DNA of 63,278 bases from Clostridium sp. Cult2. GTDB lineage: Bacteria > Bacillota > Clostridia > Tissierellales > Tepidimicrobiaceae. Shown here piece by piece: positions 15,968 through 24,494 of this stretch; within the stretch, counting starts at the first letter, position 1, and each line of letters begins with the position of its first letter. A program made the translations under genes and the position numbers. The notes under the pieces were generated by a model, which had not been told where the DNA came from, did no database searches, and worked only from the letters and a program-made list of their open reading frames with translations. The stretch is taken from positions 1 through 63,278 of the forward strand of contig NZ_PPXX01000050.1 in assembly GCF_021655075.1 (NCBI RefSeq), read 5' to 3'.

Positions 15968-16026
15968 AAAAAAGCTCTGGGGCTTGTGGGTAAGCAAAAA
16001 TCACACTTAACCACAATCTCCAGAGC
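15968..16026 (-). terminator. Long-stem terminator after the amidohydrolase gene
   Basis: The 21-base arms 15974-15994 and 16006-16026 pair at 18 of 21 positions around an 11-base spacer, and on the minus strand the stem is followed directly by TTTTTTATA. It lies 117 bases past the amidohydrolase stop. The stem is unusually long for a terminator, so a palindromic mobile-element end is an alternative. Confidence 0.6.
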
Positions 16027-16142
16027 AACTACTGCTACTTAATATATCAGTTCAAATATAGTGCTCTTTAACTAGTATTTATCTTACTGACTATTTATTT
16101 GGGATAGCTTCCCCATTTACCATTAATAAAGAAAATAATTAT

Positions 16143-17378
16143 CTATTTTCTTTTTATAATATTTCCTTCTTTCATTATAATATCCATGTTGTCTGTATTG
16201 ATATTATGAATGTCCTCAAGAGGATTTGCATTTATTACAAGTAAGTCTGCAAATTTATTTGCCTCAAGTGTGCCTGTAATATCATCTATCTTTAACATTT
16301 CAGCACCGTTTTTTGTGGCAGCCACTATAATCTCCATCTCTGTCAATCCAGCCTTTTTTAATGTATACATTTCTGTTATTGCAAATTTACCATATGGGGT
16401 TAATGAGCTACAAAATGAATCAGATCCTATTGTTATTCTTATTCCTTTGGAATTAGCATTCTTAAGATTAGAAATAATTCTATTCAATTCCTTCTCTGCC
16501 GTAGTATCACCCTCATAATTGTCTAATATAGGTCTATAGGGTGGCGTATAGACTGTGAACCATTCAAAGAAAAATTGAAGTGTAGGACAAAATGTTATGT
16601 CCTTTTCTTTCATTATTTCAAGACATTCTTCATTGAGTTCCTGTCCATGAATTATAGCGTCAACTCCTGCCTTACAAGAAATTACAGCTCCATCAAAACC
16701 TTCAGCATGTGACCATACTGGAAGTCCCACCATATTTGCCTCATCAACTACTGCTTGTACCTCTTCCATAGTATAGTGGGTATCAGCCTTCTTATCATGT
16801 CTCCAGATTCCCCCTCCTGTAGACCATATTTTAATGGCATCAGGATTTTCTCTTAATCTTTTTCTTACTGCCATACGAAGATTCCAAGGTCCATCTACTC
16901 TTTCTGCCCACGGATGTGAAAGGTCATTGTATTCAAGAGGAAGTCTATGAGAATCTCCATGACCAGCTGTCCTACAGAACCCAAGCCCTGCAGAAACTAT
17001 TCTTGGCCCTGGTACTATTCCTTGCTCTATCATGTCTCTCAGATAAATACCTGAACGTGAGATTTCTCCTACAGATGTGAGTCCATGCTCTAGAGCCTCT
17101 CTAGCCTGTGCCACTGCAACTATTGTTTTCTGTATATTGTCTTCAATCACCCATTGATTATCATCATCAGTAAGATTGCCACTAAAGTGAAGATGAGTAT
17201 CTATAATCCCCGGCATTATTGTTTTGCCTCTTATGTCGATTTTCTTATAATTTTCTCCTATTTCTATGTTGGGACCTGCATATTCTATTTTCTTACCATC
17301 TATAAGTAAAACTGAATTAGATACGGGTTCACATCCCGTTCCGTCAATCATTAATCCTCCAATAAAAGCTATTTTCAA
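16143..17378 (-). CDS. Amidohydrolase family protein (imidazolonepropionase-like)
   Basis: 411 residues with the complete metal site of a binuclear amidohydrolase: HLHFSG near residue 62-64 (first two His), IKIWSTGGG (the Lys that becomes carboxylated, near 185), SHAEGFDGA and IHGQELNEE (two His, near 226 and 248), and TIGSDSF (Asp, near 325). A short N- and C-terminal beta domain flanks the TIM barrel. This subgroup includes Xaa-Pro dipeptidases and cytosine-deaminase-like enzymes, so the substrate is open. The start is TTG after AAGGAGTG. It is the only intact host-type gene inside a region of transposon debris, consistent with gain by transfer, although its base composition is not visibly different. 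Confidence 0.85.
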   Translation of the reverse strand: MKIAFIGGLMIDGTGCEPVSNSVLLIDGKKIEYAGPNIEIGENYKKIDIRGKTIMPGIIDTHLHFSGNLTDDDNQWVIEDNIQKTIVAVAQAREALEHGLTSVGEISRSGIYLRDMIEQGIVPGPRIVSAGLGFCRTAGHGDSHRLPLEYNDLSHPWAERVDGPWNLRMAVRKRLRENPDAIKIWSTGGGIWRHDKKADTHYTMEEVQAVVDEANMVGLPVWSHAEGFDGAVISCKAGVDAIIHGQELNEECLEIMKEKDITFCPTLQFFFEWFTVYTPPYRPILDNYEGDTTAEKELNRIISNLKNANSKGIRITIGSDSFCSSLTPYGKFAITEMYTLKKAGLTEMEIIVAATKNGAEMLKIDDITGTLEANKFADLLVINANPLEDIHNINTDNMDIIMKEGNIIKRK

Positions 17379-17479
17379 TATCTACACTCCTTGTATACTA
17401 TGTTTAGAAGTACTTCTTATTAAAACTTCTAAGCATATTTTATTTTTTAAAATTGAATAACAAATTTCAAGTACCATAA

Positions 17480-17728
17480 TATTCTCTTTCTAATCCTGAT
17501 GCCAATTTTACTTATCTTAATAGTCATTTTGGATATTTTTTAAAATGTGTTCTTTCTACTAATGCTCTTGGTCTTATCAGAGATGTTAATTTCTTTGATA
17601 GCAATCATCATCTAGATAATGATTTTAGGCCTCAGGATATTAAAGATTTTTTTGACGCTAATTCCTTAATTCCTCCTCTTGAAACACATTTATAGTTGCA
17701 TCCTGATTTTTCATATAAATATTTTTAA
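17480..17728 (+). pseudogene. Transposase remnant
   Basis: A plus-strand frame reads YSLSNPDANFTYLNSHFGYF, then ALGLIRDVNFFDS, then DFRPQDIKDFFDANSLIP, then a TAG stop (17693-17695) and LHPDFSYKYF before a TAA. This matches my memory of an internal piece of a common clostridial DDE transposase (exact IS family not certain). Both ends are missing. It starts about 100 bases upstream of the amidohydrolase start on the opposite strand. Confidence 0.6.
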
Positions 17729-18020
17729 TTGATTGACATTCTCTAGTTTTTAATATGTTTTTGTTTTTCCCTTGTGGATAACTATAGACAATTCTTAAAA
17801 CTACATTCTGCAACTACCTATAAAAAGTACCTTAAGACATAAGCAATTTTTATTTATAGTTTTTTAACGTATCAATCCTAGCTAGAATTTATAATGCTTT
17901 AAAGGAAATCGTTAACTTCCATATTTTACAACTGCTTCTCTTTTTTTATTTACAGATTTTATATATTTAAAAACAAAAAAAGAATCAACAATCGCCATTG
18001 ACAATGGATGTCAACGCTTA

Positions 18021-18048
18021 TTCACTCTTCACTCTTCACTCTTCACTC
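18021..18048. repeat. Tandem repeat, TTCACTC x 4
   Basis: Four perfect head-to-tail copies of the heptamer TTCACTC. It is too short and lacks spacers, so it is not a CRISPR. Such repeats arise by slippage and are common in clostridial intergenic DNA. Confidence 0.9.
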
Positions 18049-18091
18049 AAATTATTAAATTGTTATCTGCTAAACATTTTTCACTGAATTA

Positions 18092-18153
18092 AGTTTACCA
18101 CATTCAATTTAAGATTTCAATAGTTTTTTAAAACTTCTTTTATATATTTTCTA
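18092..18153. repeat. Diverged 62-bp repeat, copy 2
   Basis: The partner of 15146-15207 in the same orientation, beginning AGTTTACCACATTCA and sharing the TTTCAATAGTTTTT core. The distance between the copies is 2.9 kb. Confidence 0.6.
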
Positions 18154-18380
18154 GAGAAGTCAAACATATGTGACACGACCTCTGAAAAATTATCTCTGAA
18201 TAATGCTGGGTTTATTTCAAATTGCTAATAATTATTTTGTCAAGGAGGAAAGCTATATCGGTCCTTGATTAAATAATTATTTGTAATATCCTGATTCGTC
18301 AACAAATTCGATTATCTTACTTTCATGGTCCCTTAAACCAGCTCTAGTACAGCTCCATAGCGTTCTACATTCCTGCCCTG

Positions 18381-18569
18381 CTATACCCTCAGATTGATAT
18401 GATTCAATGTTTCTATGATCAGGGCAGGATTATATCCACTTTTCCATGCATGACATCCCCAAATCTTTCTCAAGGTATGCGTGCCAACATTATCTTTAAT
18501 ACCTATAGTTTCCGCTGTATCCTTATTATGTTTAAAGCCTGTTGACGGGTTAATGGCGCTACTTTTAAA
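18381..18569 (-). pseudogene. Tyrosine recombinase (integrase) remnant
   Basis: A 62-codon minus-strand frame (from 18569, ending in TAG at 18381-18383) encodes the C-terminal catalytic part of a tyrosine recombinase: GTHTLRKIWGCHAWKSGYN contains the HxxR box, followed by ALIIETLNHINL, where the family has the second His. The N-terminal domain, the first Arg and the terminal Tyr region are missing. It starts three bases behind the stop of the response-regulator gene. This is the remains of an integrated element. Confidence 0.75.
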
Positions 18570-18572
18570 TCA

Positions 18573-19283
18573 TTAATCTATTGCAGCACTTGCTTTCTTG
18601 CTTTTAAAATAATATCCTACTCCCCATTTAGTATGAATATACTCTACATTGCTGCAATCTTTTTCAATCTTTTCTCTAAGTCTTCTTATATGCACATCTA
18701 CTGTTCTTAAATCTCCGAAATACTCATATCCCCAAATGGTTTCTAACAACTCTTCCCTTGTAAATACTTTTCCAGGATTGGACACTAATAAATAAAATAG
18801 GTCAAACTCTTTTCCTGTTAAAGAAATACTTTCATCACCGATTATTAATTTCCTTCCTAAGGTGTTTATTGTAATGTCATCTATTTTAATTGTTTGATTA
18901 TCGATTTGATAATTCTTCATATTTACTCTTCTTAGTATTGCCTTTATCTTTGCTTTCAAAACCAAGATATTAAAGGGTTTAGTTATATAATCATCAGCAC
19001 CATATTCTAAAGCTAAAATCTTATTAATGTCTTCCTTTTTCTCTGTTAAAATTATAATAGGTACCTGAGAGTTATCCCTAATAGTCTGACAAAATGTCAA
19101 ACCATTTCCATCAGGGAGAATTAAATCTAATATGACTAAACCGTAATCTCTCTTTTTAATTTTTTGCATAGCCTCTTTTATGCTGAAGGCTGATTCAACA
19201 ACATAATTATCTTGTTCTAGGCTATATTTTAATCCTTTTACAAATAGTTTGTCCCTATTTATTACAATAATTCTAGTACTCAT
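18573..19283 (-). CDS. OmpR-family response regulator
   Basis: 236 residues from the ATG at 19283 (GGAG eight bases ahead; the GTG at 19292 lies on top of the site). The N-terminal receiver has Asp53 in VILDLILPDG and the conserved Lys in ITKPFN near 102. The C-terminal winged-helix domain (about 130-230) shows the VDVHIRRLREKIE recognition helix. It should be phosphorylated by a sensor kinase and bind DNA as a dimer. No histidine kinase is next to it: upstream is selB and downstream is the integrase remnant, so it is an orphan or has lost its partner. The target genes are unknown. Confidence 0.88.
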   Translation of the reverse strand: MSTRIIVINRDKLFVKGLKYSLEQDNYVVESAFSIKEAMQKIKKRDYGLVILDLILPDGNGLTFCQTIRDNSQVPIIILTEKKEDINKILALEYGADDYITKPFNILVLKAKIKAILRRVNMKNYQIDNQTIKIDDITINTLGRKLIIGDESISLTGKEFDLFYLLVSNPGKVFTREELLETIWGYEYFGDLRTVDVHIRRLREKIEKDCSNVEYIHTKWGVGYYFKSKKASAAID

Positions 19284-19327
19284 TAATATCACTCCATAAT
19301 CAAAGGAAATAGAGTTTATCTTTTATC

Positions 19328-21235
19328 TTATACGATAGTTCTTTTATCTCCATCCCTTTTTGTTATTTTGAATTGATCAAAATATTCCAGTAATATTAAA
19401 GCAACTTTTCTGTTGGTGTTTAATATATCCCTAAACTGAGCAACTGTAATAAAATCATTATCTTTAATATATTCTTTTAATAGTCTTAAACTTTCTTCAT
19501 AAACCGTATTATATAGAAAAATTTCTTCATTTAACTTTATTATTTCGCCACTATTGACTAGAGAATTTATTACTTCTTCTACTTCAATGGAATCATACCC
19601 AGTCATTTTAATCAATTCTTCTTTTCTTGGGGGTGTAAACATTTTTTCCTTGAGAATTTTAACTATACTATCTTTAATCTTTAATTGAATAGGGCTATAT
19701 TCAATTTCAAATCCTGTCCTATGAACAGTCTCCTTTTCTTGCTCTAAGAATCCTTTTTCTACGAGTAAATCAATGAACCTTTCACCAACCTTAGAAGGAG
19801 CATTATTTAAAAACCTGCTACGTAATTCTTCTTTTGATATCCCTATACGAAGAGGATATCTTTCATGGAAAGATTCTATTTCTTCTATTATTCTTTCCTT
19901 TAATTCATTAAAGAAATCTACATGAATTACATGTAAATCCTTAGTCAAACTGAATAATATCATTTTATTTGATTCTACTAATTTACTTACATCATCTCTT
20001 ACCTTTTCTTCTAACATGGCAGTAGCTGTAGAAATTTCCTTAATAGTAGGAAAGTATTTGCTTTTGTCCAATATTATTTTTTCAATGATGTCTATAGATT
20101 CACCTTCCTCTTTTATTTCGAGCTCTTTTATGGCTTCATCATCAAAGGGCTGTTTTTTAGTAGGATTAGGCTCTAATATCTTTCCACCACCTATGGTAAA
20201 CATAGGGGAGTAGAATCTAATAATAAATCTATCTCCTCTCTTTGCAACTACTTTTTCTTCTAACCTTAGTTGAGCGTAGGCTGCTTCTCCTGGATTTAAT
20301 ATTTCCTTATCTAAAAGAATTATTCTACAAAGCAATTCCTTAGTTCCAATATATAATCTAAGCCTAGTTCTATTATTAATTGACCTATCCATATCCTTTA
20401 ATAATTTAACCTTAACATCTAGCATTAAAGTCTCCTTCATGGAATCTTTAGGCGCAATTACATCTCCTCTATGAACTTCTCCTTTTTTTATACCTGCCAT
20501 ATTTATGGCTACTCTTTGACCAGCAAAAGCAATTTTAGTATCCTGGTCATGAACTTGCAAAGTTCTTATTCTTGCCAATTTATCCCCTGGAAATATCTGA
20601 ATCTCGTCTCCCACATTTAACTTTCCTGATAGCAAAGTTCCCGTTACCACAGTTCCAAATCCTGCCATTGTAAAAACTCTGTCCACAGGAAGCCTTGGCA
20701 TATCATCTGTTTCCCTATCATCAATTTCTAAAGTCAACTGATCTATTAATCTAATAACTTCTTGTATACCTGTTTTTTTAACTGAAGAAACAGGTATTAT
20801 TGGAGTGCTTTCTAAAAAGGTTCCCTTAACCTGTTCCCTTATATCTTCTTTTACCAGTTCTAACCACTCTGATTCTACTAGGTCAGATTTAGTCAAAACT
20901 ATAAAACCCTTTTCAATTCCTAATAAATCCAATATGGCTAGATGTTCGCTGGTTTGTGGCATTACACCTTCATCTGCTGCAATAACTAATAATACAATAT
21001 CCATTCCCATAACTCCAGCAAGCATGTTCTTAATAAACTTTTCATGCCCTGGAACATCTATTATACCTGCCCTTTTCCCACTAGGCAAATCAAAATAGGT
21101 AAAACCTAATTCAATTGATATACCCCTATTTTTCTCTTCCTTTAATCTATCCGTATTTCTACCAGTTAGGGCTTTAATGAGTGTAGTTTTACCATGGTCT
21201 ATATGGCCTGCTGTTCCAACTATAATATGCTTCAT
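19328..21235 (-). CDS. selB: Selenocysteine-specific elongation factor SelB
   Basis: 635 residues from the ATG at 21235, which overlaps the selA stop as ATGA; the GTG at 21244 is less likely. An EF-Tu-like GTPase comes first (GHIDHGKT at 10-17, the G3 motif DVPGHEKF, the G4 motif TKSD), followed by two beta-barrel domains and a C-terminal block of winged-helix repeats (about 380-635) that in E. coli and Moorella SelB bind the SECIS hairpin of the mRNA. It delivers Sec-tRNA to a UGA codon. It is the third gene of the selD-selA-selB cluster, and together these genes confirm UGA recoding in this organism. Confidence 0.96.
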   Translation of the reverse strand: MKHIIVGTAGHIDHGKTTLIKALTGRNTDRLKEEKNRGISIELGFTYFDLPSGKRAGIIDVPGHEKFIKNMLAGVMGMDIVLLVIAADEGVMPQTSEHLAILDLLGIEKGFIVLTKSDLVESEWLELVKEDIREQVKGTFLESTPIIPVSSVKKTGIQEVIRLIDQLTLEIDDRETDDMPRLPVDRVFTMAGFGTVVTGTLLSGKLNVGDEIQIFPGDKLARIRTLQVHDQDTKIAFAGQRVAINMAGIKKGEVHRGDVIAPKDSMKETLMLDVKVKLLKDMDRSINNRTRLRLYIGTKELLCRIILLDKEILNPGEAAYAQLRLEEKVVAKRGDRFIIRFYSPMFTIGGGKILEPNPTKKQPFDDEAIKELEIKEEGESIDIIEKIILDKSKYFPTIKEISTATAMLEEKVRDDVSKLVESNKMILFSLTKDLHVIHVDFFNELKERIIEEIESFHERYPLRIGISKEELRSRFLNNAPSKVGERFIDLLVEKGFLEQEKETVHRTGFEIEYSPIQLKIKDSIVKILKEKMFTPPRKEELIKMTGYDSIEVEEVINSLVNSGEIIKLNEEIFLYNTVYEESLRLLKEYIKDNDFITVAQFRDILNTNRKVALILLEYFDQFKITKRDGDKRTIV

Positions 21236-22662
21236 ATAATGCACCCTTTCACTCTATTAAATCCATGTAATAATCCATCTACTACTATGTCAAATTCTTT
21301 TTCCCTTACAGTTCTTAAATCTATATAGATATTATCCTTATAAACTCTTGCGATTATTGAAATCTTGTATTCTCTTAAGGCTTTTTCAAAATCTGTAATG
21401 CTCTGATTGTTTAAGCTCAACAAAATACATTTAGTTGGTATTTTTTCTAAAGGCAAGGAACCACCACCAACTTCTGAATAGCTATCAACTATTTCTAATT
21501 TACAGTTTTTAATACTGATTCTTTCAATAATTTTATTATATAGTTTTACTGCCTTTTTTTCTAATTCATCAATATCCATAGATAACATTTTTAATGTTGG
21601 TATTTTTTCTATTGCAGTTTTTTCATCAAGATAAAGTCTAAGAGTGGCTTCTAAAGCGGATATGGTAAATTTGTCTACTCTAAAAGCTCTTGTTAGAGGA
21701 TTTTTCTTCATAGCATCTATATATTTCTTTTTCCCAACTATAATTCCTGCTTGAGGTCCTCCTAATAATTTATCTCCACTGAAGGTTACTACATCTACTC
21801 CCTTTTTTATTGATTCTTGTACTGTAGGTTCATACTCTAGGCCAAATTTTGATAAATCAATTAAAACTCCACTTCCTAAATCTTCAATTAAAGGTAGGTT
21901 ATATTTTTTCTTCAATGGATATAGCTCTTCTGCAGAAACAGAAGAAGTGAATCCTAATATTCTGTAATTGCTAGTATGAACCTTTAGCAATGCTGCTGTT
22001 TCCTCTGTTATAGCCTTTTCAAAATCCCATAAATGGGTTTTGTTTGTGGTACCTACTGCTTTTAATATTGCTCCACTTTGTTCCATTACATCTGGTATTC
22101 TAAAAGAACCACCTATCTCTATTAATTCTCCTCTAGATACTATAACTTCTTTATCCTTGGCTATGGTGCTCAATACTAATAGAACTGCTGCAGCATTGTT
22201 GTTCACAACCATAGCATCTTCTCCACCTGTTATTTCCACAATGATATCCTTCAGATGGCTATATCTTGAGCCCCTTTCTCCTTTATCCAAATCATATTCT
22301 AAATTGGAGTAATTAATGGCAATATCCTTGATGTTTTCCATAATATCTTCGCTAATCAAGGAGCGGCCAATATTTGTGTGAATTACTACTCCTGTTCCAT
22401 TTATTACCCTTTTTAATTTATAAGAATTTTTCCTATTTGCTCTATCTACTATTAATTCTGGTAGATGGATATTCCTTCCCTTTATTTCATCTTCTCCTAA
22501 AGATTTAATCCTTATATCCTTTCTCAACTGGTCTATTTCTTCTCTAATAGAATCTACTACTATTTTTCGTGGCATTGTGTTCATTAAATTTTTAATGCTA
22601 TCCACTTCTAATAATTCATCTACCTTAGGAATTAATTTGAATAGATTTTTGTTTTGATTCAT
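21232..22662 (-). CDS. selA: L-seryl-tRNA(Sec) selenium transferase SelA
   Basis: 476 residues, normal for the family. It is a fold-type I pyridoxal-phosphate enzyme with the cofactor Lys in the [12 protein letters not shown] motif (about residue 295) and the [12 protein letters not shown] and [11 protein letters not shown] motifs typical of SelA upstream. It converts Ser-tRNA(Sec) to Sec-tRNA(Sec) using selenophosphate from SelD, forming a large decameric ring in E. coli. It begins 14 bases after the selD stop (ATG after GAGGGA) and its stop overlaps the selB start. The N-terminal ~65 residues form the tRNA-binding domain of bacterial SelA. Confidence 0.96.
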   Translation of the reverse strand: MNQNKNLFKLIPKVDELLEVDSIKNLMNTMPRKIVVDSIREEIDQLRKDIRIKSLGEDEIKGRNIHLPELIVDRANRKNSYKLKRVINGTGVVIHTNIGRSLISEDIMENIKDIAINYSNLEYDLDKGERGSRYSHLKDIIVEITGGEDAMVVNNNAAAVLLVLSTIAKDKEVIVSRGELIEIGGSFRIPDVMEQSGAILKAVGTTNKTHLWDFEKAITEETAALLKVHTSNYRILGFTSSVSAEELYPLKKKYNLPLIEDLGSGVLIDLSKFGLEYEPTVQESIKKGVDVVTFSGDKLLGGPQAGIIVGKKKYIDAMKKNPLTRAFRVDKFTISALEATLRLYLDEKTAIEKIPTLKMLSMDIDELEKKAVKLYNKIIERISIKNCKLEIVDSYSEVGGGSLPLEKIPTKCILLSLNNQSITDFEKALREYKISIIARVYKDNIYIDLRTVREKEFDIVVDGLLHGFNRVKGCII

Positions 22663-22676
22663 ACAATCCCTCTCTT

Positions 22677-23708
22677 TTATTCTACTATTAAATAATAATC
22701 TTCTTTTTCTACAACCTCGCCCACTATTGCATATTTAGTTGAAATATTAACTAATTTCTTTAACAAATCATCTATATATTCCTTAGATATGGATATTAAT
22801 AATCCTCCTGATGTTTGTGGGTCAAACAATATATCTTCAATTTCGTTTGGTATTTCATTTATAAACTTTACATTATCTCCTATATGTCCTCTATTAGAAT
22901 AGGCTCCTGCAGGCACTAAGCCCATTTGTGCATATTCTATAGCTTTTGAAATTATTGGTACATTTTTATAATTGATTTTAATAGTTACTGAGCTAGCTTC
23001 TGCCATCTCTAAGCTATGCCCTAATAATCCAAATCCAGTAATGTCCGTTACACTGTTTACTTCTACCTTATCTACAGCTTCTTTTGCGTATTTATTTAAG
23101 GTGGACATTACATGAACAGCTTCATCATAGGACTCTTTATCTGCTAACCCCCCTTTAATAGCTGTGTTTATTATTCCAACACCTAAAGGTTTGGTTAGCA
23201 CTAGTAAATCGCCAGGTTTGGCATTGCTATTGGTTAAGACCTTATTGGAATTTACAAATCCTGCAACAGATAATCCATATTTAGGTTCATCGTCTTCTAC
23301 CGTATGCCCTCCTACTAATATTGCTCCTGCCTCTGTTACTTTATCATGTCCTCCTTTTAATATTTGTACTAAAACATCGGGACTTAAACAGTTAGGAAAA
23401 CAAACTATATTCATGGCTAGTTTAGGCTCTCCACCCATAGCATATACATCACTCAAAGAGTTAGCTGCTGCTATTTGTCCAAATACATATGGGTCATCTA
23501 CAATGGGGGTAAAAAAATCCAAAGTTTGAATCAAAGCCAATTCGTCATTTATCTTATAGACTGCAGCATCGTCTGCAGTATCCAATCCTACTATTAAATT
23601 ATCGTCATAAGTTTTTGGTAGTTGACACAAAACCTGTGCCAATATATCGGGAGCGATTTTAGCTGCTCAGCCAGAGCTTTTGGTCAATTGGGTTAATCTT
23701 TTGTCCAT
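22677..23708 (-). CDS. selD: Selenide, water dikinase SelD, itself a selenoprotein
   Basis: 343 residues when read from the ATG at 23708 with an in-frame TGA at codon 14 (23669-23667) as selenocysteine. Start and context: AAAGGAT ribosome site, then [20 protein letters not shown]. Ending the call at the TGA would make the gene appear to start at the in-frame TTG of codon 23 (23642), which has no ribosome site. SelD makes selenophosphate from selenide and ATP; the Sec/Cys near residue 14 and the conserved Lys three residues later (SGUAAK) are its active-site pair. The rest has the usual AIRS-type fold with the glycine-rich [11 protein letters not shown] motif near 205. A hairpin suited to SECIS lies 27-43 bases after the TGA. 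It leads the selDAB cluster, 15 bases after comEA. Confidence 0.95.
23624..23640 (-). promoter_or_regulatory. Putative SECIS hairpin within selD
   Basis: On the mRNA the 17 bases GGCACAGGUUUUGUGUC can form a 6-bp stem (one G-U) with the apical loop GGUUU. It begins 27 bases after the UGA codon. Bacterial SECIS elements are short hairpins a few bases to about 40 bases after the UGA, with Gs in the loop bound by SelB. The distance is longer than in E. coli fdhF, so the exact element is not certain. Confidence 0.45.
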
Positions 23709-23722
23709 ATATTTCACATCCT

Positions 23723-24340
23723 TTATTTTGTTGTAATTAATTCTTTGATACTATCAAATTTTTTATCACCTATACCAGATACATTCATAATGTCCTCAAT
23801 GGTTTTAAATAGGTGTTGTTCTCTATATTCTAATATTTTTCCAGCTAGAACTTCACCTATACCTGGTAATGACATTAATTCTTCTTTAGTACAATTATTT
23901 ATATTTATTTTACCTTTATTATCAGTATGATTTAGATTAGTAGTTTCAATAGGTATATCTTCTTCCCCAATCTTAGGAATATGGATTTTCTCTTCATCTG
24001 ATAATTTCCTAGCTAAATTTATTCTATCTGAATCTGCGTCTTTTTTCAATCCTCCAGCTAAATTTACTGCATCTATAACCCTAGAACCTAATTTTAATTC
24101 TATTATACCCGGATTATAGACTTCCCCGCTTATATGTACCATTATATATTGATTATCTTCAATTGTCTCTATTTCTTCATCTAAATTTATAAATAATTCC
24201 TCTACATCATGAATATTTTCATTGTAATCTTTTTTGATTAATGAGAACTTTTTGTTCATAAAATTGAAACCTGAAATTAAAAAAACGATGACTATTATTA
24301 TAATTACAAGGACTTGCTCCCTTTTTGAAAAGTAGGACAT
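23723..24340 (-). CDS. comEA: ComEA-type helix-hairpin-helix protein
   Basis: 205 residues: an N-terminal membrane anchor (about 8-26), an SLBB-like domain (about 62-120, with VNLAGG), and a C-terminal helix-hairpin-helix pair (about 143-203, with LMSLPGIGEVLAGKI and VSGIGDKKFDSI). In transformable bacteria ComEA binds DNA on the outside of the membrane during uptake. Many Firmicutes carry it without obvious competence, and no comEC or other com genes appear in this window. It directly precedes selD by 15 bases, so selDAB may be read from its promoter. Confidence 0.85.
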   Translation of the reverse strand: MSYFSKREQVLVIIIIVIVFLISGFNFMNKKFSLIKKDYNENIHDVEELFINLDEEIETIEDNQYIMVHISGEVYNPGIIELKLGSRVIDAVNLAGGLKKDADSDRINLARKLSDEEKIHIPKIGEEDIPIETTNLNHTDNKGKININNCTKEELMSLPGIGEVLAGKILEYREQHLFKTIEDIMNVSGIGDKKFDSIKELITTK

Positions 24341-24494
24341 ATTTGAACTTCACCCTTTCCATATATTTATATAGTATAATATTCTATATTTAGATAGAAT
24401 TCCCTTCTTTTCTTTAAAAAATATAGATTCTCTATTAAATATTTCCTTAATTTCTGATATACTAATAATTAATTGAACATAAGGAGGGAGCTAT

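Larger units (their letters stand above)
17729..18380. other. Gene-free stretch with transposon debris
   Basis: About 650 bases without a gene I can support. It contains the four-copy 7-bp tandem repeat (18021-18048) and the second copy of the 62-bp repeat (18092-18153). The remainder is AT-rich, with stops in all frames. A short minus-strand stretch near 18290-18380 lies next to the recombinase remnant and could be its broken end, but I cannot recognise it. Confidence 0.5.

Noticed and set aside
18021-18048. Possible CRISPR or regulatory repeat array (TTCACTC x 4)
   Set aside because: The unit is 7 bp with no spacers, and no cas genes are near. It is a simple tandem repeat.
13014-18569. An integrative element inserted at tRNA-Sec, with the integrase remnant as its enzyme
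   Set aside because: No duplicated tRNA end (att site) is visible and the recombinase piece lies at the far side; the region looks like independent insertions.
23642-23642. SelD start at the TTG of 23642
   Set aside because: No ribosome site, and the conserved N-terminal SGUxxK region lies upstream in frame through a TGA that this organism can decode.
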